This document shows, piece after piece, positions 37,685 through 51,338 of a stretch of DNA of 64,000 nt. The notes beneath the pieces were generated by a model. That model was given only the letters and a program-made list of their open reading frames with translations. It had not been told where the DNA came from and searched no databases. The position numbers and the translations under genes are program-made. Position 1 is the first letter of the stretch; every line of letters starts with the position of its first letter. This stretch comes from Pyrocephalus nanus (taxonomy: Eukaryota; Chordata; Aves; Passeriformes; Tyrannidae): the NCBI GenBank assembly GCA_038380795.1, contig CM076266.1, positions 34,174,145-34,238,144 of the forward strand. Reading direction: 5' to 3'.

Positions 37685-39804
37685 GGCTGAATTAGGCACT
37701 AGGAAATCCACTGTTAACTTTGGTTTAGCTCTGCATGTCTACTGCTTGAAACTTAATCAGGGTGAGTGTATCAGATAAAAAGCAGGAACTAGAGAAATAA
37801 TTTTAGAAATAATTTACATGCTCTGTGAAACTCATTCAAGGGAACTTAGTGACAACTTTATAGTTGAGAAATTTGTGGTAAAAGTGATATCTTTTGTCTT
37901 TACTTAATGATTGGAAAATGAGAACCAACCTGGTACTGTAAAATCATGCTCTAAAGAGCTGCTAGCTGTTAATACCCAAAATGTACTAAGTGATAATACT
38001 CGTATGCCAGACTGATAAGCACCTGTACAAAAGATATAGATTGCCAGCTAAATTAGTCTGGTAATCCTGATAAGTCCATAGTGAGGTCTATAACATCTGC
38101 TAGAGGCAAAAATGTATTCTGTAAGATTTGCCTTACATCTATATTTTCAGTCTATGCATGTCAATCAAATTATTTTGGGAACGGCTTTAGCTTCTCAGAT
38201 AGAGAAAATGGCCTTGAAAAATTCCTTCAGATCCATGTCCCTGTATCTAACTTTCAGCAGGGTAAAAGATGATGCTTCCTAGATTGTGGCTTTGAAGCTA
38301 CAGGCTTTCATGGTGGCCTTAGATTAAGTGAAATTAAAAAGAGTGTTTGATTTAATCCTTTTTTTTCTTATTTTTATTTTTACTCTTCCCATATAATGAA
38401 AGAGAATGTTTAAAAGTAATGGTGGTTGAATATATGGAACAACATAGGAGTTGTCAGAAATTACTGTGTCTTGTAATGCAGCAGCCACTTTGGATTATAT
38501 TCATTAATCATTATCATGTGGTTAAAACACATTCCTAAGACTGCTCTAAAATGGTTTTCATAGTCTGGCTCAGTGATGTCACCTGGGAATAAAAAGGTGA
38601 TATTTAAATTCAAGTTTGGTTACAGATGGCTTAGACTTACACACAAACTCTATTTGTATTGAATTATTTCAATGGCTTTATGAATAGAAGTAAGAGCATT
38701 GCATATAAAGCTAATGAACTCTCAATGTGCAGTCAGGTGGGCAGAATACAAGTGATTATATACTTACATGAGAAATTCCAGCATAGGGAAAAATTATTTA
38801 TTTTGGTGGCCCCATATTTAATCCATGGTAGATTGTTCTGTTTGAAGAATATACATTAAATCTTTTTTTTTAGGAATATAGGATGTAGTTGATGTGCATG
38901 AGACATCAAATGAATATGTCAGACAGCTGACCTGATAACGTGCAACAACCAAGGACTTGGCAACTCTCTACTCACAAAATTCTTTGCAATCAATATTGCA
39001 TTAATAATTTAGTTTCTGCTAATTTAAAATAAATATTCTTTCAGGGACTGCATCCAGCACAGTAAAATGTGATGTAGTATCAGCATTACTGTTGTATTGG
39101 GAATGGGAAGTAAAACCAGGAAATTTCAGTTTGGCCTCCTAGAGCAAGTGTGGCATTTGTCTACCTGAGTGTAATTTATGCATGGTAAACTGAAGATATT
39201 TTGTGAGACACTTTCCCTGGGAGACACCTTTCTGCAGACAGGACTAAAGGACAGAAAAAAAAGATCATTCCAATAGCAGCACATAGCCAATGCAGTCCTG
39301 ACTAAATCCTACCAAATAGGTGGTGACAGGAAGCAAGGATAACAAAAAGAGGCTGTTTCATTTTTCTATACAGTATTTTACTTGCTTTTCCCAGGCATTT
39401 GGTTTGTGGGGGTGTGGATCTTTTGTTGGTTTTTGTTTGGCATAAATGAAGTAGTTAAAGAAACCATGGAGAGCCTGGAAGTAGGGGAAATAAATGAGTG
39501 CACTTTTTCAGTATGATTCATGTTAACAGAGCATAATTTGGGAACTGAAGTCCATTGCTTTGCGACGTATTGTGAAAGAAATTATTTTATCATAGAAATG
39601 GAGGACAGCCTTTTGGATGACAAATGTTTTCTTGTGAATGACCTTCTCCTGCATTCTTTTCTTCAATGTTTGAAAGGCAAGAAGGTGTCAGTAGAGGTAG
39701 TAATTATTATAAATCTGGTCTCTGGAGGCTTTCTCATCTGTGCTTCCATTTAATAAATCGTCTTTTCTGCCTCTTCCAAAACAATATTTGAAAGTCTTTT
39801 GAGC

Positions 39805-39851
39805 TTCTTTTTATCTTCTTTTTCTTTTTCTTTTTCTTTTTTTTTTTTTCT
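39805..39851. repeat. Pyrimidine tract, (CTTTTT)n
   Basis: CTTCTTTTTATCTTCTTTTT followed by repeated CTTTTT units and a run of 14 T. The minus-strand frame across it encodes a lysine/arginine run, which is an artefact. Confidence 0.8.
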
Positions 39852-40263
39852 TTGTTATCCCTCTTTGTCTCATCCTATTGCAAGGCACATCTGTGGATTG
39901 CTCTGTTGCCTCCCCATGTTCTGCACAAAAGCAGAAGACTGTGATGGATGTTAATCCCACTCTGTGGTCGTGTATAAACAGACATGCCATGTAATTGTTG
40001 ATTTCACTGTTTGCTTTCAAGTCCTCTATGTTTCGATCCATACAGCACGGCTTGTATCTGTAAACTTCCCCATATCTTTTGACCAAGTGACTTGCTGATA
40101 TGAACAGCAGTTTTAGTAGCTACTTGTCACTACTTTATCAGTCTCCAGTTAATAACATTTGTATTTTTAGAGAATCAGGATAAAAGCCATCTATTCAACC
40201 CTTCCTGACTACTTTGAAAAATTAGTTCTGGGAACTTTTTGATCATAGATTATGATCCATTCA

Positions 40264-40358
40264 GGGTTTTTTGTTTTGATTTGTTTTCTTTTTTTTGTTT
40301 GTTTTAGTTTGGTTTTTTGTTTGTTTGGTTTTTTTGTTTGTTTTGTTCTGGTTTTTTG
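40264..40358. repeat. T/G low-complexity block, (TTTG)n
   Basis: Almost 100 bp of TTTG, TTTTG and TTTTTTG units with scarcely any A or C. A frame of tryptophan, phenylalanine and valine codons across it is an artefact. It has the look of a decayed tetranucleotide repeat. Confidence 0.85.
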
Positions 40359-41216
40359 TTACATACTTAAATTACTTTTTTCATACTATGCTCTTGGAGA
40401 GAACTTGTGAAGTAGAGGTAGAGATCATACAATGGCATGACTTGAGCTGGAAATTTAAAAGGGCAGCTGGCCTGACATTTCTCTCCTTGCTGTGGAGAAC
40501 ACTATAAAAATGTTTACCAAACTGATGCTTTTTGTAAAAGCTTTAGATCCACTGACAGAGAATTTGAATAATCTCCATTTTTCGTTGGCAAAAATACTTG
40601 TCTACAGAGATAAGTAGAGGGGGTAGATTAAAAAAAAATGAGTTAATCCATGCATTTGAGCAAGTTTAAATTAAGAGCTTGTTTCTTTAAGTTTGGCTTG
40701 ATGGATGATTTACATGCATAGATGCAATATTAACAGGAGGAACAAGATGATTTGTAAGGAAATTTAGGCTTCTACATTTCAGATCCACAACCAACTTAAT
40801 TGTTTATTCTTTCTTTAACATAGGAGGGGGAACAAAATCAACCTGAACACTTCTGAGGAATGATTCATCATATGGTCTATTGTAGGCTGAGTTGATAGAA
40901 TTTAGGAGTGCCTGTGGTCTCTATTGGCAATAAGAGAAGTCTGGAGGGTAGATTTAGTCAGTGTGAACACCTAAGTCTGACCATTGGTATTGAAATGTAC
41001 TTTCTGGAGGTCATGAACCTGCTGCTATAGCCTTTCCTATCTTCCTATGTTCATGTTAGGTGTGTTCCAGGCAAATGAAACTATTGCATTGTTTTGAAAG
41101 AAAGCAAAATGCACACTTAGCAACAGTGTCTATCCATTTATGGACTGTTGTTTTATAGGTAAGATTGAATAACAAAATAGGTATTACTTACGAGGGGTTT
41201 GTACCAAGTCTGGCAC

Positions 41217-41261
41217 CTTTTTTTTTTTTTTCCCCTTTTTCTTTTCTTTTTTTTTTTTCCC

Positions 41262-41292
<31 letters not shown>

Positions 41293-41295
41293 TTT
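41217..41295. repeat. Long polypyrimidine tract, about 79 nt
   Basis: Only T and C occur between CCTTTTTTTT at the left and TTTTTTTTTTC at the right, in T-runs of 5 to 15 separated by C, CC, CCC or CCCC. The opposite strand is a polypurine tract. Reading frames on both strands here (phenylalanine-rich or lysine-rich) are artefacts of composition. Confidence 0.9.
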
Positions 41296-44200
41296 CGGTA
41301 GGATTATTGTCACTGGAGCTGACACAGCCATGTGTCAGCAGCACATCACCACTGTGATGATGAGTTGTAATACCTGACATGAGATGATCCAACAAAGGCA
41401 ACAGGAGTTCTTCAGAGTGTTATTTTCTGATCCAAACTTACAAAGACCAATTTGCTGAAGTTATATGAACCATAGTCACATACAGAGTCTGAACGTGATT
41501 GAAAATCTGTAATTCAGTGCCATGACTAGCTCTCAAATGTGTTAGTTAGTCAACATAAATGTGTAACTTAGATGTTACATTTGCCATCAGATCCCTCTTT
41601 GTACAGATTACAGGTAAGGACCAAGGTTAACCTTACCAGTGAATTTCATGGTTACTTAGATGTAAATTATCTAGGTACAAAGAATGTGGCTCAGCTGATA
41701 TAAGTCACATAGATATTTTTTTCTGCCTGTTGACAAAAATTAGGTGGTCAAGCTTTTGAAGAAAGTGGGAGCTAGAATATTTTGTGTCTTCATATGCAAA
41801 TACATGTTATATACACTTAAAATTATATTACGTTGCTTATTGTTGGGAGTATTTTTAGACAAACAGTTGGCCAAAAGCAAGCCTGTGGCATATTTCTTTA
41901 CAGCCTATTCTGACAGCAAACTGGGAATTTTTTATGTCTTTATTTGAATTATAGATATTGCATATCTTCTGTAAGAGGACCTGCTTCAAACAATTAAACA
42001 ACAAAAAAAAGCATAATTCAGGATTTAATATAATTTATAAGTAAAAAACTTTAAGAAATAAATAGGCAAGTTTATTGAATCTGTTTTGCATGACTTTTTG
42101 TTTTTAATTCTGTGGAAACTGATGGCTTTTCCTTTAAATTGTTTGAAACCTGTGGAAATGAGGATTTTATTTTAAATCATCAGACATTTAATGGAATAAC
42201 TCAAATCCCCAAAGCATATAAAATATTTGAATGTCAATATTTGCAATGAGATCTGCTTATTAGACATACTGATATGTTTGCTTATCTGTGTGCTCCACTT
42301 CTTAGGAAGCTTCCAAAACTGTGTGAGCTATACTTTAACTAATGGAAATGTAGTAGAATCCAAAGCTGTGCAAAAAGTGCCCTTTTTGGCCAAACCCATA
42401 TCCTTTTTTGGACATATTTATGCCAGAGCAGATGTGGTGTGCAGCTGAACACTATTTACTGCATGGAAACTTCCAGCTGATCAAGATTTCCACACTGTGA
42501 ATGCAATTCATTTCTGTTGCTTTGCTGAGATCCAACCTACCAGTGAATCTTATTGGGGGATTTAGTGAAGTATTGAAGAGGAGTTTCATTATCTTTAGAA
42601 AAATAACAAGATATTAGCAGGATGATATTTCTTGCAATAATATACTTCAGAGGCAGACCTTGATAAGTGGTGGTATTAAGACTTCTCATGGCAATGTTAG
42701 AAAGACTTCCTGGATGTTTACAGAAGAGTTGGCTATGGATACTGCCTGCTGGAAACAGTGTCTGACACATTGCTAACATAAGCTGTGAAGTGAGATTTGT
42801 TTATTTATTCATTTTAACTAATCTGGATTCCTAAACTTCAAGAATTACAAAGGATGTGAAAATCTGTGTGCCGTTATCGGATGTATATATTTTTTTATTA
42901 GGTGATGAAATTCTATGTAATACTTCCTTGCAATCCTCCCCTCCAAATTAGAATTGGTCTTTCATGCATTTCAAGAGCTTCATTCAAGTGCAGGTGGAAG
43001 GGAGTTTTGGCTTGATTGGCTATAAAATTCTTCCCCATTTATAGATGTGTTCTGTGAAGTAAATATGAAAGGAAAAAAATATACTTTGGCTGTCTCTGAA
43101 AATGCAGTTATCACTGCCATAAATGTGAGTCTGATAGAGAAGGGAGAATAATGGGAGGGAGGAAGATTCAGAAGAAGAGAGAAACCAGGAAATCAGTGAT
43201 GAAGAGAGCTCCAGAAAATACTCTAAAATACTTTCAAAATCCTTACAAAATAAAACCACCCACAAGAACAAAACATATACTGTATGAGTCAAATTAGGTA
43301 GTCAATGAGTCATAATATAGAAAGAAAAAGCTTCCAAATGCAGATAGCATGCAACATAACTATGTTTTTGCTGTGAAAAGTTTTAACAAAGGTAGTATTG
43401 CTATATTCCAGGGTGTGGACTAAAGTACCATGTCCAGAGGAAAGAAAAAAATATGTATAGGAATGCATTTCCCTGTCTTATAATTGCCATAAAACAAAAT
43501 ATTTGTGCTCTCAAAAGCCTATAATTTGTTTTTTCCTTAAAAGCTGTGTAAGAATATGCTCTAGCATAGTTGAGGGTTTATGGGAAATAAAAACAATGCA
43601 CTATATTGAAGATAGATTCCTGAGAAAGATCAATAAATGCTGTATACAGCAGAATGAAGTTATCAAAATGTAAATATTTTAAACAAAACCGAATTTAACA
43701 ATTACCAAGATAAGCTGTTCCCTCAAAGCACACTGAAGACATTTTCTAGTTTACATAATGTAATTAAATTCAAGCCTGAAGAATTCAAATTCATTCCAAA
43801 GACATTATTGGCAATGTGATTTAATGTGTGATAAGGATGAAAATGTAGCATGTGAGAAGACCACAGGAGTTTTATAAAATTACATTTGAAAGCTGACAAC
43901 AATTGTTTACAACGTTTTTTTAACACTACTCAATAGTGTCATAATGAACCTTTTCCATTATTAGCAGCACAACCCTCTTCCTGACACAACTGGGGACAAG
44001 TTCACCCCAGTGTAACCTGCATAGTCTTACAAAAGCTGTACCAGGAGAAAATGACCCATTTTTATCTTGTGAACACACTGTAAGGAAAATGTAAGTCACT
44101 GTTGTCTTACAAAGTAAACCTTTTTGTGTATATTCATTCAGCATTAAGAGAGATTAGTATAGGTCTTATATACACGTTCTCACGGTTGGATTTTTGCTCA

Positions 44201-44298
44201 TACAGTGGGGGACATTGTGAACTGAATGCTGCCCTAGAGCCAAGAGCTTCAGGGATTCAGCCTTTTTTCTGTCTCTAACTAATCTCTCTCATAATATT

Positions 44299-44350
44299 TT
44301 AAACCCACATTTCATCTGCAAAACAGGGATATACTATTTACCATCTTATA
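44299..44350 (+). repeat. Possible MIR-like SINE core, sense
   Basis: ACATTTCATCTGCAAAACAG followed by GGATATACTATTTACC matches the spacing of the MIR core 'gtttcctcatctgtaaaatggggataatatttacc'. Only about 50 bp are convincing, and the flanks cannot be assigned, so this is the weakest of the three MIR-like calls. Confidence 0.35.
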
Positions 44351-44607
44351 AGATCATCTAGTTGAAACTGCAACAGCTCTTGCCAAAATATTAATATTGT
44401 ATCATAAATGCTAATGTCCTTTAATCCTTTTGTATTATGAGAGCCTCAGGTCTGCTAAATTAGTGCTTTATCAGTCAGGGTACAGAAAGACTAAGTCTGT
44501 GAAGCATATCTTGGCACTAGTGGGGGGACATCTCAAAAGGTGCCTATATTTTGCTTTTAATGAGTGAGGATCATTTACCTCTGCTGAGTAGAAAGGATCT
44601 CTAGCTG

Positions 44608-44631
44608 GGAATAAAAAGGGAATAAAAAGGG
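44608..44631. repeat. Two-copy 11-bp tandem repeat
   Basis: GGAATAAAAAG is present twice in a row, followed by GG. Short recent slippage duplication. Confidence 0.7.
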
Positions 44632-45933
44632 AGAGAACTATTTGTACAGTGATTTTTCCTAATGGAGAGGCTTTGCAGTCAAACTGCCCCTCTTTAAAGG
44701 ATTTATTTGTTCTATAAGAATGTCATGGTGTGACCCCAGAATGACAGTGAAGTGGTATTTATAGTATTTATCCAGTCATCAGAAATGACTAATTATCCCT
44801 CTCTTGGAATGTACAGGCTTTGATGACTCATGTAATATGCTTTCATTATCTCACAATTTTGTTTCTCTGATCCTTTCAAAAATGTGTACCTATCCGTAGT
44901 AGTACTTAACATTTGCCTTCCTTAAAGTTACATAAATTACATAACTTGCAATTTTTTGGTAAAAACTCTTGCGACTCCTGTGGTGTCCCCCTTCAAAGTA
45001 ATAGGTGTTTCTTGTTCAGTTAGTCACTCTTGCATTTGTCATTTTACAAAACCTTCTGACAGGCTTGAGTCAAGGAATAAAGATCAAAGGCTAATCCATT
45101 AGTAGCCTCTCAGATCTGACCTTCCCTTAGAAAATATTCAATGAAAAGTTTAAAATTACTCTTTACAAAAGGGCAAAAGACTGTAGCAGAAAAAAATATT
45201 AAATACATAGTATGAGCAACAGCAGGACCAAACCACCAGTTCATCTGTTTCTCAACTGGAAAATCAGATTAAGTAGTCACCATAATATGTAAAGAAAAAT
45301 CTGTTTCTTTGAACTTGCTATTTGTCTGTTGCTAGGTACTACTTTTTGTAACTTTTTTCTAAAGAAACTCTGAAAGTACTCATGATAAAATAACACTTTA
45401 AGCCCCTAAAATGTGCTCTTCTGAGATTATTGTTACTTCAAACTTAGCTCTAATTTTCTGGATTTTCTATTAAAAATTACCTCAAACCAATGACAAGTCA
45501 ATAACTAATAATTTATTTTTTTAAAGTAACAATATATTTTGATTCCCGCTACTGAGGCACCTAAGAAAAAGTCACACACTCCATTTTATTATTTATCCAA
45601 AAACATTCAATTAGCAGGAACCTATCCACCACCTTTGTGACAGACATTCTCCATCAGGAATTGTATTTTTATTCCCAGAAAAAAAACAAAATAGTAACCT
45701 AATAAGTACTTTACATGAATGTCAGGAACAATTTTAATTATCCTGATTCAGATTAAGACCCTTTGGTCTTCCCTATCCTTGGTGACCCATTGACATAAGA
45801 GAGCTATCCTGAAGATGGTCTTTTATTGTTTGCTCTGGGGGAGCCTTAATGCAAAAGATTCATAGCATCAGACAGAAGTTGATAAAATCACAAGATTATT
45901 AAAGTACTCACCAAGTGTTTAGGAGACAGTAGT

Positions 45934-45992
45934 CTTTTTCCTGTAATTTCCTGTAAATCTTTTTCCTGTAAATCTTTTTCCTAAATTCCTTT
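45934..45992. repeat. 15-bp tandem repeat, about 3.5 copies
   Basis: The unit CTTTTTCCTGTAAAT recurs at about 45934, 45958 and 45973, with the first copy partly doubled (CCTGTAATTTCCTGTAAAT) and the last decayed (CTTTTTCCTAAAT). A small minisatellite. Confidence 0.8.
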
Positions 45993-48857
45993 AATGAATG
46001 GATGAGGATAGCTGATGAAAGGTAAAGCATGCACTATGGAACTGTAGGTAGTAATCCTTGCCTAAGGGGGACAAGGCTTGTGTAGCCTGCAGAATTGCTG
46101 GTTAACCTCCAGCTGGAGCTAATCTTCCCATCTCTCAAGTGGCTCCAGTGGACTTCTACCCAGTGGAGAACCATCTCTAAAGACCCTGACTACAACCATG
46201 GTTCACTTTTATTTTTACCCTATGTGTTGGTTGGGATTTTAATTGAAAATGGGGAAAACAGGTTTCTGACCTGACCAGAACAGTTATGAGCCCATAAGAC
46301 AGAGTAGCCAGTTCATAACATTTTTTATGCCCAGCAGCAATGAGCATGAACCCACTGGGACTTTACTAAAAGCAATTCCTAACACTTATTATATTGCAAC
46401 CAGCTAAAATGTTGAGCATTCTAATTTAGCTTCTTCCTCATTCTAATCAAATGTCTCTGTCATACTGAATAACAAGTAAAAAGTAACACAATAGAGTGCA
46501 AATTTTACCACTCCTAATTCTATCCTTTGATTGGTTTCATATCCAATGATGGAAAAAAATTATCACCTTGTTGAGCAGGAATGAGAAAGTAAAAGGGGAA
46601 AACTGAAATCCTAATGTGGCTTTTGACCTGTGCAGCAAGTTAATTATACACTTGAGAAAGCATCTAGCATTGTCATGTTGCACTGTATGAATTTGTGTGT
46701 GCACAAGGCTGACTATAAATATGTGTGTATATGAGCATGTGTATATACTTTATGCAACATTGCACTACTTGTGCTCAGTACTTCCTGAATTTGTTCTTAA
46801 AGTCATTGGTTTTAAAGGATTTAAATGAAGATGAAACATGGCCCAGTGGATTTTAATGTATAGACAGTTATTCTTGGTAAAAATAATTACTTAATTAAAT
46901 GCTCTGGTGGACAGTGATTAAGGAAGGAAGTGGTAGATAAGTAATGAAAAGTGTATCAGTACAAACAGTATCAGCAACTTAGAAGATGATAAAATATCTT
47001 CAGTGGGATAAAATAGGTACTGCAGACTTTGCAATAAATGGTTTTACCAAGGCCTTCTATTTCTTGCACTATTTTCCATGAAAGCTTTTCTGTCGCTGAT
47101 GCAGTTTTCCATTGCACAAATCAATGCAATCCACAGATGAACTAGAAGTCACTTTTACATTGCAGTCAACTCTGCCTGAGCAGTCAAAACATAAATGTTC
47201 ATGAAATGACAGTTACTTTATGTACAGAGAAAGCAGACAATCTGCAGAAGAAGAGAGTGTAGAAGTCCAGTATTACCATCACGCATCTTCTGCTCTGCTG
47301 TCTCCAGGACCCTTCCTCAGGGCTGGACAGAGATACAGACCCCCACAATCCTATGCCAAGCTTTTCCTCCTTTAACACTTGCAGGCTGTTAAGGTATTGC
47401 TATAACTTAGTCCTTCTGTGCAAGATGAATCCTTAGACAGTCAGTACACTTGGAGCAGTGGTGTCAAATCTACAGAATCTGGAGAAATATGGCTGGGGCT
47501 TTCAAACCTAGATGAAATTCTTTCAGTTGTAATGCTTTGTAGGAAAATGAAGCGAAGCTATTAGGTATGTCTTCATCTGTTGTATACTGTTCATCTATAT
47601 AGTTCAGAGAAGAAAAAATTCTGTGAGATAGGGACTTAGTCCAGTATTTTCTGTATCTATATACCATATTTAGCCACCTCGAGCAACTAGGCTTATTTTA
47701 AGAGGTCCTGAGTGGAAAAATCAGTAAAAAATAAGTCACTGAATTATCTAAAAATAGCCACAGCACTGTATTTAGGCTTTTACATTTGAAAATTATTAAT
47801 TTCCTAATTATATTGGCATAAATAAGTTGCAAAGTATTTGTCTTGAATTGGACTCTGAAAACTGCATATTGAAGAGGAAGATTGACTTTGGGATACAGTC
47901 TTTTTGGTTAGCTGTGGGAAACAGAATTACTTATCGTCTACTATTGTGGCAGGGTGTTTTCAAACCTGGTAATTAAATTCAGAGGTATGGAAGATCAAAA
48001 GGAATCTGTACAGGAAAAAGATGTAACAAGAGAGTCAGGAACAGATACAGACAGGAGTTTTTTGCTGTACATGTAGTTCTGAATTAGAATGGCAGAAATC
48101 TCTGTCAGTAAGATCAAAAGTTGGGAACAGAGATAAAAAAATCTCCTTTTACTGTTAATTATTATAAAATAGGTAAGAATGTATTTGAATGCTATTGGAA
48201 GAATGTTAAAAAGCAGTTACACGCCCTGCTCCCCCTGGGAGAAGAGTACTGGAGCATTTGAAATTTCAAAGAAATAAATTGTTTCTAGGTGATTTTAACA
48301 TTTTTTTCTGTTCACTATTAACTCTAAACGGCTATATCATCTAACAGCCACTTTGTGACATGCTCCCATTTTTTTTTTCTTAAAGGTGGGTATGAATGGC
48401 ATAAGTTAATCTATAGGGATTTTAGTAGACCATGTTTTTTTGTAGGATGGCAGCTTGGTAATTCAAGAGTGGTGCTTTCCTCTGTTTCCAACATTTTTGA
48501 GACAGACGTTTTTGATCTTCTATTTTTTTCACAGAGTGAAATACTGAGGCACTGTGGGGTCATTTAAAAGCCCAGAAAATTTCTCCAAACACTGAGGAAG
48601 CTAATTTATAGTTAATACCTTTGGAGATAATTCAATTCTTCTTGTATAAATTTCACGCTGTTTTCACTTGCAGGTGTTTCTCATGTTCTGTTCTAAAGTG
48701 CTACTTAGCATTGCTGAGCACAGTTGGTAGTTGCTGTGATGATCCCAGATGGAGCTGAATTTCAATGGGTATGAGTGATCTGCAAGGGTCCCAGATCTTT
48801 TATGAGATTTGGAAGCCTTGGCTGGGATTCAGCTTGCAATTTTCAGAGTATGTATGT

Positions 48858-48882
48858 GTACACGTGTGTGTGTGTGTGCACG
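48858..48882. repeat. (TG)n microsatellite
   Basis: TACACGTGTGTGTGTGTGTGCACGTG: alternating pyrimidine-purine over about 24 bp, flanked on both sides by CACGTG or ACACGTG. It has Z-DNA-forming potential. Confidence 0.8.
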
Positions 48883-50939
48883 TGCATCTGTACGGGTATC
48901 TACGAGTGAATTAGGTGACTAAGCTCCCCTTTTAATTGGTGAAATTCTAGTCAATATAGTTAATGGAGGTTAGAGAGCTACTTGGCCAACCAAAGTTGGT
49001 GTCTACTGCTAGATGTAATAAATAACTCTTCTGACTTTGTTGACTACATCAATTCTATCTTTGACTGTGTTGGGAAATTAGACATCCAGATCACAGGCAG
49101 GCACCCAAATAGATATAAAAAGTGTCAATCTCTGAGTCAAATCCTACTTATGGTGAGATATTGCTGATATTTTCGCTTCATGACAATTTGTTTCTTACAC
49201 TCTGTGGTGAAACTTTCATGTGTGGTATTGCAAAATGTTTACACTTGGACAGGGCAATCAAATTCAATGCTGGTGTGAATAAAACCAATATGAATTTTTA
49301 AAAAAAATCTCATAAAAAGTTGAACAATGCTGTAACTTGTATCCTTTTATGCCCTCGAAGTAGTGCCTTGCCTGTGGCTATTTTGCGTTCTCCCCTTTTT
49401 GCATAGGAGTTTCTGAGAGATTGCTTACTTTTGACTAGGATTTCCTTGGTAGTTTTAACCAAAATAACTTTTCACTGGATTTAAAAGAGGAATTCAAACA
49501 CATCGATTGTGTTTTATGTGAGATTAATTTAACTGTTTTATAGCCATTTGAGATGCAATTTCTCCTGCCGAACTGTAACAGACTAAAAGTTTTTCATCTA
49601 ACCTAAGATAAATGTTGATACCCTTCTGCGAGTCAGCAGAACGGAAAAAGTATCTGCAGAGAGGGACCAATCTTCTTCCACTCAGCTTACAATTTACTGT
49701 TGGATGAGTTGCCCCAGGAGGCACCTTTAGCACTGGCTACTTTAGTTGAGGTGCTGTCTTTTTGGGTAGTTAAAGCTGGATATGCCTTAAGCTCCTTCCT
49801 GTTCTTAGTTCCAAATGTGGTGCTGGCACCTCGCAATCCCTTTGGGTGCTGCTGCAAAGTAACTGAGCTCTACAAAGCAGGAGAGGAGTTACAGTGCTGT
49901 GCAGCTGGCAGTGTTGTGTGCATTCCTGGCTGTAGGTCTACGATCCAACCTCGCTCCCATTGATTGGCCTGGTATAAAAACCAAACTGCTTTGCACTCAT
50001 TCGCAAAGGGACTTCATGTGCTGGCATTTTTCTCTTGCAGTCATGTATTTAAAACATGGCTCACTGGGAAACATAAAATCATACTGCATTGCTAATGTTT
50101 TTTCTTTTCTTTTTTGAACAACTTTGTAGAGTATCAAGAAAATGAAGGAATGTCGTTACCTGCTTGCATCTTGAATTTTTTCCATTTATGTACCTTAGGG
50201 ATGTGGCAATAGATTTTTTTACATTCTATAGGAGCAAACAGAATACAAATAAAATCTACATAGTTTGTGTTTCAAATTTTGAAAGAAGTTTTGAAGCAGA
50301 ACTGTTTGGAAAGAAAAGAGCTAGAAAGGCTTGGGAGGAAAATTGGTGCTTCCTTAAATAACTACAGGTCACCAGATGAATAAAAAAAGTAATTTCATGT
50401 TCAGAAAATGGCAAACTTTAGCTGCAAGTCTTTACTGGTTCACCCACAAAATTAGGACAGCAACTAGAAATTAAAAAGAAACTTGGAACAAAATTGTAAA
50501 AGAGGAAACATATACTAATCAGCATGAAATTGAAGTAAGATGTGTGGAAAATTTATAGGGAAATTCATAGAAAATGAAAAATCTATGGTTGGCAAGGCAA
50601 AGGACAATAAAAAGGTTTTAATATATTAATAGCAAAAGTCCTAATCATATAAGCCACTAGATGGAGATAGTAAGATTGTTACAAGTGATTTGAAAGCACC
50701 ATAAGTGATAAAAAAATTTGTATTATTTATTTTGAAAAATGCTTGATGCATTCTCCATGTTATGAGTGTGCTGAAACACTTCCCAGAAGGCCTGAAAGAA
50801 AGAAAGGAAGATGTAAAGCATCAACTTCGTGGACTAAAGACTGTTTGAAACCAATATTTCTGGATAACTTATGCACAAGAGTCCTAAATGATCTGTTGAG
50901 GAAATCTCTAGCTCATTGATGCTACTTGTTGAAGGAAAA

Positions 50940-51055
50940 AACAATACCCCCATAACTCACAACAAACCAAACAACAAAAAACCCCTTAAACCCAGCCCTC
51001 TACCCCCCAAAAAAAAATCCAGAAAACCAAAAAACAATCAAATACTCCCAACCTA
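50940..51055. repeat. A/C low-complexity block, CAAA-type
   Basis: Runs such as CACAACAAACCAAACAACAA, AAAAACCCCTTAAACCC and CCAGAAAACCAAAAAACAATC give a strand with almost no G. It is the complement-type counterpart of the T/G block at 40.3 kb. Confidence 0.7.
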
Positions 51056-51294
51056 AAGCATAACTGATACGTGTGCAATAATTGCTTCGTCATTTCAAGT
51101 AGAATGAAATGGTCTCTAATTAATAATGCAATAAGTTGTAGTTATTTTAATTTAATCAAACATAGACAGTGTAAATAGATGATTTTACTGTAAAATATCT
51201 GGGTTTGTTACTTGACTTATAATTTGACTGATAAAAATTATTATAGAAATAATAGAACTGTATAGTTTTGGACATTTAATGGCACAATCAGAAA

Positions 51295-51338
51295 TGCAAA
51301 ATGCAGACACTGCAAAATGCAGACACTGCAAAATGCAG
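51295..51338. repeat. 16-bp tandem repeat, 2.75 copies
   Basis: TGCAAAATGCAGACAC is repeated exactly at 51295 and 51311, then TGCAAAATGCAG at 51327. The exact copies point to recent duplication. Each unit has an octamer-like ATGCA. Confidence 0.9.

Larger units (their letters stand above)
37685..44298. other. Non-coding DNA with long T and pyrimidine tracts
   Basis: No gene recognised. The low-complexity blocks at 39.8, 40.3 and 41.2 kb are listed separately. A minus-strand frame at 43292-43020 (90 codons, serine- and leucine-rich) is the antisense reading of a purine-rich stretch around 43130-43200. Confidence 0.55.

Noticed and set aside
39811..40086. Minus-strand frame ending in a lysine/arginine run.
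   Set aside because: The basic tail is the antisense of a CTTTTT repeat, and the rest of the frame has no motif or splice context.
40295..40507. Plus-strand frame that looks like a membrane segment (valine, phenylalanine, tryptophan, leucine).
   Set aside because: The hydrophobic stretch is the translation of a TTTG low-complexity repeat.
49963..49979. ATTGG (inverted CCAAT) ten bases before TATAAAA, after a GC-richer stretch, as a core promoter.
   Set aside because: The two boxes are far closer than in a typical promoter, TATAAAA is common in AT-rich DNA, and no transcript downstream can be supported.
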